Source of the DNA: Porphyra umbilicalis
Lineage: Eukaryota > Rhodophyta > Bangiophyceae > Bangiales > Bangiaceae
Direction: 5' to 3'
DNA: 64,000 bases
NCBI GenBank assembly: GCA_002049455.2
Contig: KV918791.1
Location: forward strand, 1-64,000
Both the position numbers and the translations under genes were made by a program. Shown here piece by piece: positions 1 through 9,971 of the stretch; the stretch's first letter is position 1; every line of letters begins with the position of its first letter. The notes under the pieces are model-generated. The model was not told the DNA's origin and did no database searches. It saw nothing but the letters and a program-made list of their open reading frames with translations.

Positions 1-556
1 TCCCCGGGGGGGTGAGTAGCCAGCTGCCGCGTCCCGACGTGGGCGCCGCTGCGACGGTGGTCCAGACCCGCCATTGACAAAACAGCCCAATGGTGCTCGT
101 GCGGGTGAGCGGGCAGAGTATCCACGTGGGTGGGCCGGGAGTCGCCTTCACGGGCACGCAGTACAAGGGAGCAGAGAGACGGATGCAGCTGGAGCCGTGC
201 GCAGAGAAGACGACCAGCATACCAAGACCCGTGCAGCGGCGTGCGCAACGATCATCTATTATGCGTGATCCTCGCGTATTAAGCCTCTGATTGGCCGATA
301 CTAGCACTGAGCTGGTAATCGACCTCGAGACGATCCGGGTGCTACAAGGAAGCAAAACAGAGCCTGGCAACCCAGCCCTGAACGGGAGTATGTTACGGCA
401 CCAAACCCTGGACGGGGAATCGCTCGTTCAGGGCAACCGACAAGGAAACTCTTGTTCAGACTCCCGTTCAAGTGCACACTATTCTGACGAACGTTGTCCA
501 CCCACGCACGGGAACGCAAGGACTTCGCGCATCCACTACCTTTTGCCCCACCCGCC
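1..556. other. Intergenic left edge
   Basis: No gene is supported here. The stretch is less GC-rich than the block that follows. It carries short inverted copies around 375-471: ccctgaacggga on one side, and gttcagggc and tcccgttca further on. It lies downstream of the F-box/LRR gene, which is read away from the block, and may hold that gene's 3' end. Confidence 0.4.
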
Positions 557-2455
557 CTAATCCTCCTTATACGTCAATGTCGCTGACACCTGCGGAAGCG
601 CTTGCTGCAAGCGCCTGCGCAGCTCAGCCGCCCGCTCAGCCGTTGGCCGATAGGCCACCCCCCGAGGCGGCCGGCGCGGCGTCTCAGCGCCCGACGAGTC
701 GGGGTGGCGGTCCCACCCCGCCCGCTCAATGGTCACATCCAGTCGACGGAGCGCTGGCCACTGCGCCGCCGGCTTGAATACGTCAATTTCAGCGGCATCG
801 GCGACCACCTCCCCACGCCCAATGATCACCAGGCGGGTGAGGGTGTCGCGGCAGGGGGACTCCTCAATGGAAGCCACCGCCCACGACACAGCCGGGACCG
901 ACCACGCGGCGGCAATGGCGCCATCGTCACGGCGGGCATAGTCTGCCAGCCACTCGACTTGGATGGTCAGCTCCGCAAGGGCGGTCAATCCCGCCCACGG
1001 AGACGGCTCGAGCGCCACGTCCACCTTGCCAACGAGCAGGCCGAGGTCGAGCTGCACCCACAACTTGGTGAGGTGAGGTGCCGGCGCAAACGCCGCCAGC
1101 ACGGCCGCCGGGGAGGCGCGTGGCGACAGCGCCAGCGTCGATACGGACTCACCGAGGCGCGGCTCCGCGACGAGGCGGAGCCAGTCCGCCTCGGGGATGA
1201 GAACGTTCTCCATTGCCAGCGAGGGGGGGAGCTTCGCCGACCCGAGCACCGCGTCGACGACGCCCCGCGCCATAAGGCTGACCGTCTCCCCGCCGTGGGG
1301 GTCAGCGATCGTCAACCAAAAGTCGTCGAGCGCCCGGTCGGCGAGGAGCGGTCGCAGATCGTCGAAAATGTACACCTGCTGCGTCGAGTTGACCGTCAGC
1401 CGGCGGAGCTGCTCGAAAGCGTTGCGCTCCAGCGACCAAGAAATGCCAACGTCCCGCCAAAACGCGGCGCCCACGTCTATCTCCGTCACGTGGGGGCAGA
1501 CCGCCGCCACCGACTGGGCGGTGCGGGGGCAGAGGAGCCCGTCAGGGATCTTGATGGTCAGTTTACGGAGGTTGACCATGACGCCCGCGCCGCCAAACGC
1601 CGTGGCGAGCGGGTCGGGGAGGCCGCTAAACGTCCATAAGACGGAGAGGTCGACAACGATGGGCGCGGCGAGCACCAAAGCGGCGGCTAGCTCGTGGTGC
1701 GCGTCGCGGCAATTTCGGTCTTGCTCCCGCCCGACACGCAGGATGAGCACATTGAGTGGCACGTGTGGCGGCGGCGGCCGCGCCGCTGCCACGTCGCCGC
1801 TCACATACGCCTCCATAGGCGCCAGGCCGTGACCCGGCGCCGCCACCGCCGGCGCTCCCTCGACGCTCGTTGGTGGAGTTAGGAGGGCGACGACGGCGCT
1901 GATGGCCGTGTTGGTCGCCGACAGCGTCGTCAGGCGGCGAGCCCCCCGCAGAGCTGCCCCAATCATACGCCACACAACGATGCGGGTGGACGCGTCCGAC
2001 CAGCAGGGTGCCGGGACCGCGGGCGCATCCTCCAACGTCGACCGCCGGAAGGAGCCGTCCGGGTTGTCCGCGAGCGTCAACGACTGCAGCCGCCGCGGGC
2101 GGGAGCGCAACAGCTGCAACACCGTCCCCAACCGGGCTTCCAAGTTTGGGGGGTGAGCCCGGCCCAACCCGCCCGCCGCCGCGACCGCCACCCCCGCCGC
2201 CGCGCCAAGGACCGTCCCGTCGATGCGCGGACAACAGGCGGAACACCAGCTCAGCTGCAGCGCCTCGAGCGTATCCATTGCCGCCTGCCGTGAGCGGCGG
2301 CACGCGCCCAAGAGGCCCAGGGGGGTCCCCGTCCGCCACGCGGCGGCAGCGACCAGCCAGAGGCAGTCATCGCCCAAGTCGGAGAGGTCCAGGGGCGGCG
2401 ACGTGGAGGGGGAGGCGCCCCCGCCGTCATAGAGTAGCCGCCGAGGAGAGGACAT
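557..2455 (-). CDS. F-box-like / leucine-rich repeat protein
   Basis: Single open frame of 632 residues. The ATG at 2455 is the first ATG; the frame upstream opens only with a TTG. Residues about 21-60 resemble an F-box: a PLDLSDLGDDCLWLV stretch followed by LGLLGACRRSRQAA. The rest consists of irregular leucine-rich strands such as LQSLTLADNP, LRKLTIKIPDG, LRRLTVNST, LTKLWVQLDLG and LRRLDVTIERAG. In known families this arrangement is an SCF ubiquitin-ligase adaptor: the F-box binds Skp1 and the LRR arc binds substrate. The substrate cannot be read from the sequence. A protein of the same style lies at 23009-24823. There is no signal peptide or membrane segment, so it is probably cytosolic or nuclear. 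The LRR nature is fairly secure; the F-box is weaker. Confidence 0.62.
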   Translation of the reverse strand: MSSPRRLLYDGGGASPSTSPPLDLSDLGDDCLWLVAAAAWRTGTPLGLLGACRRSRQAAMDTLEALQLSWCSACCPRIDGTVLGAAAGVAVAAAGGLGRAHPPNLEARLGTVLQLLRSRPRRLQSLTLADNPDGSFRRSTLEDAPAVPAPCWSDASTRIVVWRMIGAALRGARRLTTLSATNTAISAVVALLTPPTSVEGAPAVAAPGHGLAPMEAYVSGDVAAARPPPPHVPLNVLILRVGREQDRNCRDAHHELAAALVLAAPIVVDLSVLWTFSGLPDPLATAFGGAGVMVNLRKLTIKIPDGLLCPRTAQSVAAVCPHVTEIDVGAAFWRDVGISWSLERNAFEQLRRLTVNSTQQVYIFDDLRPLLADRALDDFWLTIADPHGGETVSLMARGVVDAVLGSAKLPPSLAMENVLIPEADWLRLVAEPRLGESVSTLALSPRASPAAVLAAFAPAPHLTKLWVQLDLGLLVGKVDVALEPSPWAGLTALAELTIQVEWLADYARRDDGAIAAAWSVPAVSWAVASIEESPCRDTLTRLVIIGRGEVVADAAEIDVFKPAAQWPALRRLDVTIERAGWDRHPDSSGAETPRRPPRGVAYRPTAERAAELRRRLQQALPQVSATLTYKED

Positions 2456-3398
2456 AGTCGTGACGAGCAAGCCTTGTATGCGGCGCGGACGAGGGGCCTG
2501 CAGGAAGGCCGCTGATGAGCACGGCAGTAGGGGGCAGCGGCAAGGCCCGTGACGCAGGTGTTGTCGTGTCCTTGGCCTCGGGTGCTGCCCATGTCAAGCT
2601 GCAGCCAGCGCTGGCTCGAGCAGCTTGCCGCGCCTTTTACTTGCTCGAGCGGTACTGTCGCGGTAAACAGTGCAGGTCAAAGTACTGCTGTCTTCTGTAA
2701 TTTATCCGACTCGAGCGTTGAACAATGCGGATACGTGGACAAGAATTTCATTGGTGCGTGGCAGGCACGCTGACGCTTGCACTCAAAAAGCCACGCACCA
2801 GTCTCTCCCGTACGTGCGCTGTGCTGACGCAGCGTCGCGCCGCGTCAGAGTGGCGCGCCAGCTCGGTGAGGGAGACGGGCTGTACAATGAGCACCGCCGT
2901 GTCCGTGACGAGGAGGGCGCGGGGCGAGTCGCGTCGCGCCGCCACGGCGCCATCGACGTAGCCGGCGGCGGCTGCACCCGCCGTCCGTGGCGCCACGCAG
3001 ACCGGGCGGGGTGTCTTCGGCGGGGCTCCAATGGGCGCGGCTCCACGCGCGCACACGAACCGGCAACCGGTGCACGTGGCCCCACCGGCCACCAATTGGG
3101 GACAAAAACACATGTGTCCGCTTACCTTCCCCCTCCTCCTTCCCCGACACGTGCCCCCCCCCACGCGACGCACAACGCCTGGCGGAGCGACATTGGCCGC
3201 GGCCAAGGCGCCGCCCCCCGCCCGCCCTGCGCCCGCCAGTCCCCGGCCAAAGCGCGTCGCCGCCGCCATTGGCGGCCCCGAGCGCCCGCACCCAGCAGGT
3301 CATCGTGGCCGCCACCGCCGTTGCCGCCCCTGTCTTGGCCCTCACGGGCACCCTTGCCAGCGTCGGCCCGCCGCCATCCGGCCGACACCAACACGTCC
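2456..3398. other. Spacer between F-box/LRR 5' end and MED6 3' end
   Basis: About 0.9 kb between two minus-strand genes. It should contain the promoter of the F-box/LRR gene and the 3' end of MED6. The part next to the ATG (2460-2820) is less GC-rich. It has an inverted repeat with 11-bp arms, tggtgcgtggc at 2752-2762 and its complement at 2790-2800. No TATA box is obvious. The overlapping frames in 2700-3400 are Arg/Pro/Ala-rich shadows without domains. Confidence 0.35.
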
Positions 3399-4223
3399 TC
3401 ACTCCCCGCCGCCGCCGCTGGCATTGGGAGCGGCGGCGCGGGTCTCACACGACCATGGGGTCCCCCCCCCCTCCCCCCCCGGCAGCTCCCCCCCCCCTCC
3501 CCTTGACCGACGGGCATCCCCTCCCCCGCCGCCACCGCCATCCGCTGGTTCCCATCCACAAGGCCGACGAGCAGCGCGTCGACGACGCGGCGCTCCGTCG
3601 GCGCCGCCCCCTCCCGCCCCGCCGCCACGTCCGCGTCGGCGGCGGCGGCAGCGGCCGCCCCCCCCCCGGCGGGGGCGCCCACACAAACCCCCCGGCGCGG
3701 AGCACTCGACCGCCGCCGCGCCGTGGACCGCCGCCCACGCGGCGCGCACCGCGTCAAAGCTGCTGCGCACGACGCAGCCGAGGACGCCCGCGACCGAGGG
3801 CGCCTGGTAAATCACCCCCGCGTCAATGTAAAAGGTCGCCAGCGGCGTCACGTCGGCCGCCCCCGGGCCGGTGCGGAACACCTTGTGCACAATGTAGATG
3901 CGGGCCGGCTCCCGGTCGGGGGGGACCGCCTCGACGGCGTACTCCACGCCGGTCATGGTCGGCAGAAGGGCGGCGGGGTCGAGGCGCTGCATCTTGACGA
4001 GCTCATTGTTGGAGGCGGCGTCGTAAAAGGGCGACAGCGAAAAGTAGTCGAGGGCGGTCGTCGCGTTGAGGGAGAGGTACGAGAGCCACCGCTTGTCCGA
4101 CCACTGCACGGCGGTGAGGTCGGGGGTGGCCGCCACTGCCGCCGCCAGGGGTGTGGGGGGAGCGCCGCCGGCCGCGCTGGCGGCAGCGGCTGCGGCCGGC
4201 GGCGCAGGTGCGGGGGCAGCCAT
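3399..4223 (-). CDS. MED6: Mediator complex subunit 6 (frame break near C-terminus)
   Basis: MED6 is a head-module subunit of the Mediator coactivator, which links transcription factors to RNA polymerase II in the nucleus. The ATG at 4223 opens an Ala/Pro-rich N-tail of about 40 residues. The family core follows at residues 41-165: WSDKRWLSYL, LDYFSLSPFYD, NNELVKMQ, and FYIDAGVIYQAP at 131-142. After about residue 175 the frame turns into a Gly/Arg run. In the -1/+2 frame, just past a C10 run at 3658-3667, the text reads PTERRVVDALLVGL, which resembles the conserved MED6 tail (QR-V-DALL). The true end is therefore probably in another frame; a stop at 3445 would give about 260 residues, a normal MED6 length. 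An indel in the C run, or a small intron there, would explain it. It shares a 5' region with the divergent LRR gene. The identity is firm; the 3' end is not. Confidence 0.85.
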   Translation of the reverse strand: MAAPAPAPPAAAAAASAAGGAPPTPLAAAVAATPDLTAVQWSDKRWLSYLSLNATTALDYFSLSPFYDAASNNELVKMQRLDPAALLPTMTGVEYAVEAVPPDREPARIYIVHKVFRTGPGAADVTPLATFYIDAGVIYQAPSVAGVLGCVVRSSFDAVRAAWAAVHGAAAVECSAPGGLCGRPRRGGGGRCRRRRRGRGGGAGGGGADGAPRRRRAARRPCGWEPADGGGGGGGDARRSRGGGGELPGGEGGGTPWSCETRAAAPNASGGGGE

Positions 4224-5007
4224 GGCACCCGGCGGGGGTGGGGCGGTCGCGGACCGGGGCAGCAAGAAGGAAAAAATAGACAAGGTCCTGGCGGCAAAAC
4301 CTCAGCCACGAATGGAGGGCTCCTCTGCAGGACGCCCAGCCCATCGGCCGTGCGCACGGGGCGCGGCCGGCGAGCGCGTACTGTACCGCCACGCCAAACA
4401 GCGCGATGGGCAGCGAAGCAGCGCGGGCTGTCGGGGCGCGCCCGCGCACACGATGCAGTCCACATCGCGATGTGGACCATATCGTGCGCGCCACCGGGTG
4501 TGCCTAGAAAGGTGGCACCCTATTTGAGTTAAATTTATCTGTGTGGCAGGATTGAGGAAAGCGGGCGAGCGGGTGATCCTGCTCGAGAGCCTCGCACCCC
4601 ATGTGACATACACGACAGCGGCACCACCCGCTGGATCGACGAGCCGCCACCTGCTTTCACCTCCGCGCAGTGATCGCCCCCGCGCCGCGGCGGCGGGGCG
4701 CCCCCGTCGCGTCGGACCGGCGGCGCCAGGGTGTGCGCGCGGCGCGCCTCATAAGGCCGCCGCCGCGTCATCCCCCGCCCCCCCATCGGCCCGGCACCGT
4801 CCCGCCCGCCCCACCGCCGGCGCATCGCTCAAAGCGCGCGCACCCGTGTACCCGTCGCTCTCCCCGGCCCGCCGACACTGCCGGTGCGCGCCCGCCGCTC
4901 GCGCCGCCTGCGTCGCGCCGTCGGGCGCCGCCGCCGCCGCTGCGACGCGCGGCGGGGCGGGCGGCTGCGTCGCCACCCCTGCCGCCCCCCCGCGCGCGGT
5001 GGCGGCC
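4224..5007. promoter_or_regulatory. Divergent promoter region MED6 / F-box-LRR
   Basis: A 784-bp interval between the ATG of MED6 (minus) and the proposed ATG of the LRR gene (plus). The centre (4500-4570) is locally AT-richer (gagttaaatttatctgtg). It contains a perfect 20-bp palindrome at 4458-4477. No canonical TATA box is assigned. The bidirectional role is inferred from gene orientation alone. Confidence 0.4.
4438..4493. repeat. Hairpin with 20-bp perfect palindromic core
   Basis: Positions 4458-4477 read gtccacatcg followed directly by its reverse complement, with no loop. Flanking arms (gcgcacacgat and atcgtgcgcg) extend the pairing imperfectly to about 4438-4493. It sits in the MED6/LRR divergent 5' region. 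Confidence 0.75.
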
Positions 5008-5742
5008 ATGGCCGCCCCGTCGCGCACGGCGGTGGCCGTCGCCCCCCCCCCCCCCGCGGCCACGGCCGTTGCCGACGCTGCGTCCGCGGCGGTGGCCGCC
5101 GCCCGCACGGCCGCCGGCGCCACGCCGACGACGCGAGGCGCCGCTCCCCCCCCCCCCTCCCCCCCCCCCCCCCCCACATTGTCCACCCTCCTCTCCATCC
5201 CCGAACTCGCGTGCCTCCTCTTTGACGCCCTCGCGGGCGCGCCCGTCACCGCCGCCCCCCCCCCGACGGCACCTCGGCGGGCGCCTTCCCCGCCGCCCTC
5301 ACCCTCCCCGCCGCCGCCGCCGTTGCGCCGCTCGGCGCCTCGTGCCGCGCCGCGCGGCACGCGTTGCGCGCGTCGGTGCGGACGCTGTCCGTGTCGCCGC
5401 CGCCAGCGTCGTCGGCGGCGGCGGCGACGGTGCTCGGCGCGCCGGCAGCGGCGGCGGCGGCGGCGGCGGGCGTCGACGCGGACCGCCGCGCCGAGGCGCT
5501 GCGTCGGCTGCTCGCCTCCTTCCCGGCGACGCGGTGCGTGTCGGCGACGCGGGTGGGGTGGGTGGACGACGCGGTGTTGGGGGTGATTGCGGAAGCGGCG
5601 CCGCGGCTCGAGGCGCTCCGCCTGGGGGGGGCCGCCGGCGTGACGGCCAGGGGGGTGGCGGCGCTCGCGGCGGCGCCGCGGCTCGAACACCTCAACCTCG
5701 GCTACCCGCAGGGGGGCTCGGCGGCGGCGCGGGCAGACACCC

Positions 5743-5777
<35 letters not shown>

Positions 5778-6340
5778 ACCGCCGCCGCCGCGGCGACGGC
5801 GGCGGCGGCCGCCCAAGTCGCCCTCTGCCGCGCCGTCGGGGCCCTCCCCGCCCTCATCTCCCTGTCGCTCAGCGGGCGCGCCCTCCCCCCCGCCGCCATT
5901 GACGGGTTGATTGCCGGCGGCGCCGGCCGCCGCCTGCGCCGCCTGTGGCTGACGGGCGCGACGGGCGTGACGCCCGCCGCGCTCGGCGCCCTCGTGGCGG
6001 CGGCGGCGGCGGGCGGGGGGGGCCTCACCCACTTGTGGGCGCCCCTCGGCGGGGGTGGGTGCACCGACGCGCACCTCGCCGCGCTCGGGCCCGCAACCGC
6101 GTTGCGGCTGCTCCACGTCGGCACCGCGCCGGCGGTGACGGACGCGGGGCTCGCCGCGCTCGCTGCCTCGCCGTGCGGTCGGTCGCTGTGGGCGCTGGGG
6201 GTGGACGTGCGTGCCGCCGAGGGCGTGACGCCGGCGGGGGTGGCGGCGCTGCGGGCGGCCATGCCGCACTGTGCGTTGGTGCCTCGGCCACAGCGGGGGG
6301 GGGGGGGGGGGCGTCGACGGCGTGGAGGGCCCACGCGTGA
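5008..6340 (+). CDS. F-box / LRR protein of AMN1/FBXL type (frame breaks)
   Basis: The ATG at 5008 opens an Ala/Pro-rich N-terminus. From about 5179 it reads LLSIPELACLLFDALAG, an F-box-like start. The continuation of that fold, LGASCRAARHALRASVRTLSV, lies in the next frame, and the switch falls at a C10 run (5255-5264). From about 5560 there are regular LRRs: LEALRLGGAAGVTARGVAAL, LEHLNLG, LISLSLSG, LRRLWLTGATGVTPAALGAL, LRLLHVGTAPAVTDAGLAAL. This is the G-V/I-T-D/P-x-G-L/V-x-x-L rhythm of FBXL/AMN1 proteins, usually SCF substrate receptors. The C-terminus is uncertain because a G17 run at 6295-6311 allows stops at 6340 or 6506, depending on its real length. The LRR class is well supported. 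Calling it one gene across the C10 run is an inference. Confidence 0.65.
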
Positions 6341-6593
6341 CGGGCGACGGGTGAGTGGGACGGGGGGGTTGGGGGGAGGGAAACTGTGGAGGGGCGCGTG
6401 GGGGGGTGCTGCGGGGAGACCCTGCTGTGCATCAATGACTTTGCAAGAGGCCCCGGCTGGGCCCAGGGGAAGAAGAAGAAGCAGCGCGCGGGTCCGCTTG
6501 CTGTAGAAAAACAAAACGTTTTAAAAAAACACAGCTCAGCCGACACCCATAGTGCCGGCTGCAGGCCAGCGCACAAGCCCGCCCCCACCACGC
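6341..6593. terminator. Shared 3' region of a convergent gene pair
   Basis: Only about 250 bp separate the ends of the plus-strand LRR gene and the minus-strand RRM gene. The middle is strikingly AT-rich for this block: about 6505-6531 reads tagaaaaacaaaacgtttta and on, including the palindrome aaaacgtttt. This is a plausible 3'-end or polyadenylation region for both transcripts. No AATAAA is seen, so the role is inferred from position and composition. Confidence 0.4.
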
Positions 6594-7637
6594 CTACAAC
6601 TCCGTTGTTGGTGTCGTTGTCGTAGGAGGTGGCGTCGGCCCCGCAGGGGGCGCCCCCGCCCCCCCCCCCCCAGCTGGCGGCACGCCCGCCACGTGCTCGA
6701 CGACCGGCCCAAACGAGCGCACGAGGTCCTCCCCCCCCTTCCACGCGGCGCCGACGGCGGCGCGGCCCATGCCCAACGCCGCCTCCACCCCCCCCCCCAC
6801 CGCCCCCACCGCCGCCCGCACATTCTCATTCCGCATCGCCTCGTCGCGCACGCCGCCAACAACGCCGCCGACCGTCTCCACGCCCGTCGCCACGCCGCGC
6901 CGCACCCCGTACGTCTCATCCACGGTCGTGGCGGCGGCCACGACGCCCGACGTCAACTCGGCGGTGGCGGTGCGCGCGAGCGCGCCGGCCGCCGCGACGC
7001 GCGCCGACAGGTGGTACGCCGCGTCCACGTCCGCCGCCTGCGCGCGCACGCTCGTGACGACGGGGTTGCGCTCGAGGGCGCCCGCCGCCCGCGCCGCTTC
7101 GGCAGTGACGCGGGCGAAAAAGGCGCGGATCGCTTCGGGGTTGGGGAGCGCCGCGGCGGCGGCCGACGCGGCGGCGGCGGCCGCCGCCGCCGCGTTGGGC
7201 GGCGCCGCCGCGTCTGCGCCGCCGGCGGCCGCACCGCCGCCGGGCGCAGCGGCGGTGGCAGCGGCGGCGGCGGGCGAGGCGGCGGCGGCGGCGGCGGGCG
7301 GGACGGGCGGGGTGGCGCTCCACCCCGCCGCCGCCGGCGTGATGCACACGCGCACGTCGGCGAGCGCCGAGTCGTGCAGCAGCAGCGCCGTCTGCCGCGC
7401 GGTGGGAGTGTCAAACACGAGCACCGCCTCCATGGAGGAGGGCACGTCGGGCGCGTCGGCGCCGCCGGGCACGTCCCGCGTGCGGAGGGCGACGAGTTTG
7501 CCGCAAAAGGAGAAAAAGTCACGGAGCGTCGCCTCAGAGGTGCCGGGCGCCAAGCCCGTCACCAGCACCGCCCGCTCCAGCGCGTCGGGGGGGGGGAAGG
7601 GCGACGTGTCGGCGCCGTTAGCCGCCGACGAAGCCAT
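6594..7637 (-). CDS. RRM protein, BPA1/Vip1-like
   Basis: 347 residues from the ATG at 7637; a GTG lies two codons earlier. Residues about 20-105 form one RNA-recognition motif: AVLVTGLAPGTSEATLRDFF is RNP2-like with helix 1, and SMEAVLVFDTPTARQTALLL is RNP1-like with helix 2. A long poly-Ala/Gly linker follows. The C-terminal half is a helical, amphipathic, Ala/Val/Gly-rich region: FFARVTAEAARAAG, ADVDAAYHLSARVAA, VDETYGV, MRNENVRAAVGAVGGGV. This architecture, an N-terminal RRM plus a tandem-helix tail with D-x-x-Y/H and NE(N/K) elements, is that of plant BPA1 (binding partner of ACD11) and yeast Vip1. Those are cytosolic or membrane-associated proteins whose RNA role is unclear. It ends in a Pro/Thr-rich tail. 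It is divergent from the Taspase1-like gene. Confidence 0.7.
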   Translation of the reverse strand: MASSAANGADTSPFPPPDALERAVLVTGLAPGTSEATLRDFFSFCGKLVALRTRDVPGGADAPDVPSSMEAVLVFDTPTARQTALLLHDSALADVRVCITPAAAGWSATPPVPPAAAAAASPAAAAATAAAPGGGAAAGGADAAAPPNAAAAAAAAASAAAAALPNPEAIRAFFARVTAEAARAAGALERNPVVTSVRAQAADVDAAYHLSARVAAAGALARTATAELTSGVVAAATTVDETYGVRRGVATGVETVGGVVGGVRDEAMRNENVRAAVGAVGGGVEAALGMGRAAVGAAWKGGEDLVRSFGPVVEHVAGVPPAGGGGAGAPPAGPTPPPTTTTPTTEL

Positions 7638-8348
7638 CGCCACGGCGGCGCGGGGGCCGAGTGTGGGCGGGCGGGTGACGGCAGAGCGCGGCGGGGCCGA
7701 GGTAGACGGGGCGTCAGCAGAGAGCGAACGGCTCAGTGCAACCCAACAAACGCAACCAAAATCACACCAAGGTCAAGAAGTCGGTGGCGGGTCGTTGATG
7801 GGGCCCGTGGTGCAAGAAGCGCAACTTGTAACGACGAGGACGCCTTCGCCAGCGGCCGCTCTGAAGTCGTACCGCCCGCGAAGACCCGATCGCAGCGCCT
7901 GCTCTTGCATGTGGTGTCAGCACGGTGTGTCGTCGACGTGAGAAACCTCACGAGCGTTGGCGGTTTGCACCTGGGTGCAAACCGCCAACGCTCTATTCAG
8001 CAACCTGCAATGCCCGCAGCTCGAGGGGGCTACAAGGCTGTCAGAATCCCGGTCGTTCTGGGAGCGACTAAAGCTTTAGGTATTTAGCAAGGCTACTGTT
8101 CGCGCAATGTCTCGCCGCGCCGCTCGCACCCACCCTCGTTAACGTCAACGCGTTGGCGTCCTGCTCGCGGCCGCTGCTCTCTGCTGTACCAGTGACTACC
8201 GCGGCTGCTGCCGCTGCCACTGCTACCAACCGCCGTTGCATCGCCACACATGAGTCCTCCGACACCCGGACCACCTGTCTCGACGGCAGTCTCCCCCCCG
8301 TCGGCAGCAGCGGCACCCCCCTTGAATACAGCCATTGACGGGCGCACA
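7638..8348. promoter_or_regulatory. Divergent promoter region RRM protein / Taspase1-like
   Basis: 711 bp between the two start codons, of more balanced composition than the genes. It contains the 42-bp hairpin at 7952-7993 near its centre and an AT-richer stretch around 8060-8100 (taaagctttaggtatttagc). The regulatory role is inferred from orientation only. Confidence 0.4.
7952..7993. repeat. Perfect hairpin, 20-bp stem, 2-nt loop
   Basis: The left arm 7952-7971 (gagcgttggcggtttgcacc) is exactly complementary to 7974-7993, with loop tg. It lies mid-way between the divergent RRM and Taspase1-like genes. No coding frame runs through it. A terminator between two 5' ends would be misplaced, so it is more likely a regulatory or foldback element. 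Confidence 0.8.
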
Positions 8349-9971
8349 ATGGATCCCGGCGGCTCCACGCAGCCGCGTCTAGTCGCGGTTCACGCCGGCG
8401 CTGGCCGCCATGGCCTCAAGGAAGGCACGCTCCCGTCGCGCTACCTCGCATGAGTTGCCCCTTGCGTGGCGTGGTACCGAGTCGCGGGACGCTGGTCAAG
8501 GTCACTGACGCCCTCTCCTCCACCCTGGAGCTCCTCCGGTTGCTCCCGCCGACACGGTCATTCCTCTCTCTCCTTGTCCTTTCATCTCTTTCCTCTCTCT
8601 GTCGCGTTTCCACGCTCGCAGAACACCACGTCTGTGAGGCGATGCGCGCCGCCATGGCCGCCGCCGCCGCCGCCGGTGGCTCCGCCGCCGCCGCCGCCAC
8701 CGCCGCGGTCGCTGCCCTGGAAGCGTCTGGCGTCGTCAACGCCGGTCCTAACGGCGGCTCCCTGACGTGGGACGGCTCCCCTGAGGCAGACGCGTGTGTC
8801 GTTACGCCAACCACGTATGGCGCCGTCGGCGCCGTGGCGGGGCTGGTGTCGGCCGTAACCGCCGCGGCGGCCGTCGTGGACGCGCAGGGGGAGGGCGGGC
8901 GCGGTGGGGATACGGCGGCAGAAGTCGCTGGCCTGGTCGCCCCAGGCATGCTGGCGGGCACTGGCGCGGCCGCGTACGCCGCGCGCATCGGCCTGCCCGC
9001 CGCGGGGGCGGGCGTCGGCGCGGGACGCCAAGCCCAGTGGCGGCGGTATTCGGGGTTGGTGGCGGCTGCGGTGGATGCCGAGCGGGCGGCGGCGGCGGCG
9101 GCGGTCGGAGGGGGGGTCAGGGGTGGGCAAAAGCGTCCTCGCTCGCCAGGGCGGGTGTCGGCCGCCCCTGTTGACGACGCCTGTGCTGGTGGCGAGTGGC
9201 AGCGACGGTCTCGCCCGACGCCGGCGGCCGTCGGTGACATTGTCTCGGCGGGCGCGTCAGGACACAAGGACGGCGGCGCCGCGGTCGGCGGCACGCCCCC
9301 TCCCGCAGCCCCCAGTGTGCGTGCCCCCACCGCGCCTACGCTCCCCCCCACGTTGGCCAACACCGTCCGCGACACCGTCGGCGCGGTCGTCGTTGACGCT
9401 ACCGGCCGCCTCGCCGCCGCCGCCTCCTCGGGTGGCGCCTGGCTCCGCCCCGCCGGCCGCCTCGGCGCGGCGGCGGTGCCCGGCGCGGCGGCCGGCGTCG
9501 ACCCGGCGGGCGCTGCGGCGGCCGTCGCGTCGGGGATTGGCGAGCGGCTGGTCGGCGGGGCGACCGCCGCGACGCTCGCGCGCGCCTTGGGGGGGGGTGC
9601 CCACTGGCGGCCGCCGCAGCGGCCGAGGCTGGTGCGGGGTGGCGGGCACCCGCCGACCCGGGCAGCGGGGACAGCGGCGGCGCCAGCAGCGATGAAGGGG
9701 GTGACGCCGTCGACGCGACGACGCTGGTGCGCTTGTCCGCAGTCGCCTGCGGGGGGGGGGTGCTGGCGGTCGGGCCTTGTCGGCGGGCGGCGCGGAGGTC
9801 ACCTGGGCGCACGCGACACCGAGCTTCGCGGTCGGCCACTGGGCGCCAGGGGGGAGCGCGCCACCGGTCGTGGCCGTGTCGCGGCTGCCGCCGGGGGGGA
9901 CCGCGGCGGTGGTGGTTGGCGGCCGTCACCTGCGCTGGCCGCTTGGGGAGACTCCTACTGTTGAGACGTGA
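8349..9971 (+). CDS. Taspase1-like threonine aspartase (one intron, two frame breaks)
   Basis: Taspase1 is an Ntn-hydrolase of the asparaginase-2 family. In animals it self-cleaves before a catalytic Thr and then cuts nuclear regulators after Asp. Exon 1 (ATG 8349) gives RLVAVHAGAGRH, with the VHAGAG signature. The acceptor ctcgcag ends at 8621, and exon 2 resumes HHVCEAMRAAM, then VAALEASGVVNAGPNGG and EADACVV. The nucleophile region is RDTVGAVVVD with Thr at 9374-9376, followed by AAAASSGGAWLRPAGRLGAAA. After a G run at 9588-9597 the frame changes (LSAVACGGGVLAV). After G10 at 9751-9760 it changes again into EVTWAHATPSFAVGHW and VSRLPPGGTAAVVVGG, matching the family's C-terminal strands. 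All conserved blocks are present in order, so the breaks look like run-length errors. The exon 1 donor is unclear; a GC donor after 8424 would keep frame. Confidence 0.8.
8425..8621 (+). other. Probable intron in Taspase1-like gene
   Basis: The 3' end is typical: a pyrimidine-rich tract from about 8560 and tttccacgctcgcag ending at 8621, after which the family sequence resumes. The 5' boundary is not secure. Exon 1 runs into an in-frame TGA at 8451, and no GT with the right phase precedes it. A GC donor at 8425 would give a phase-1 junction (G then AA). Confidence 0.5.

Noticed and set aside
4749..6269. 506-codon minus-strand frame opposite the FBXL-type gene
   Set aside because: Arg/Gly/His-rich antisense shadow; the plus strand has real LRR periodicity.
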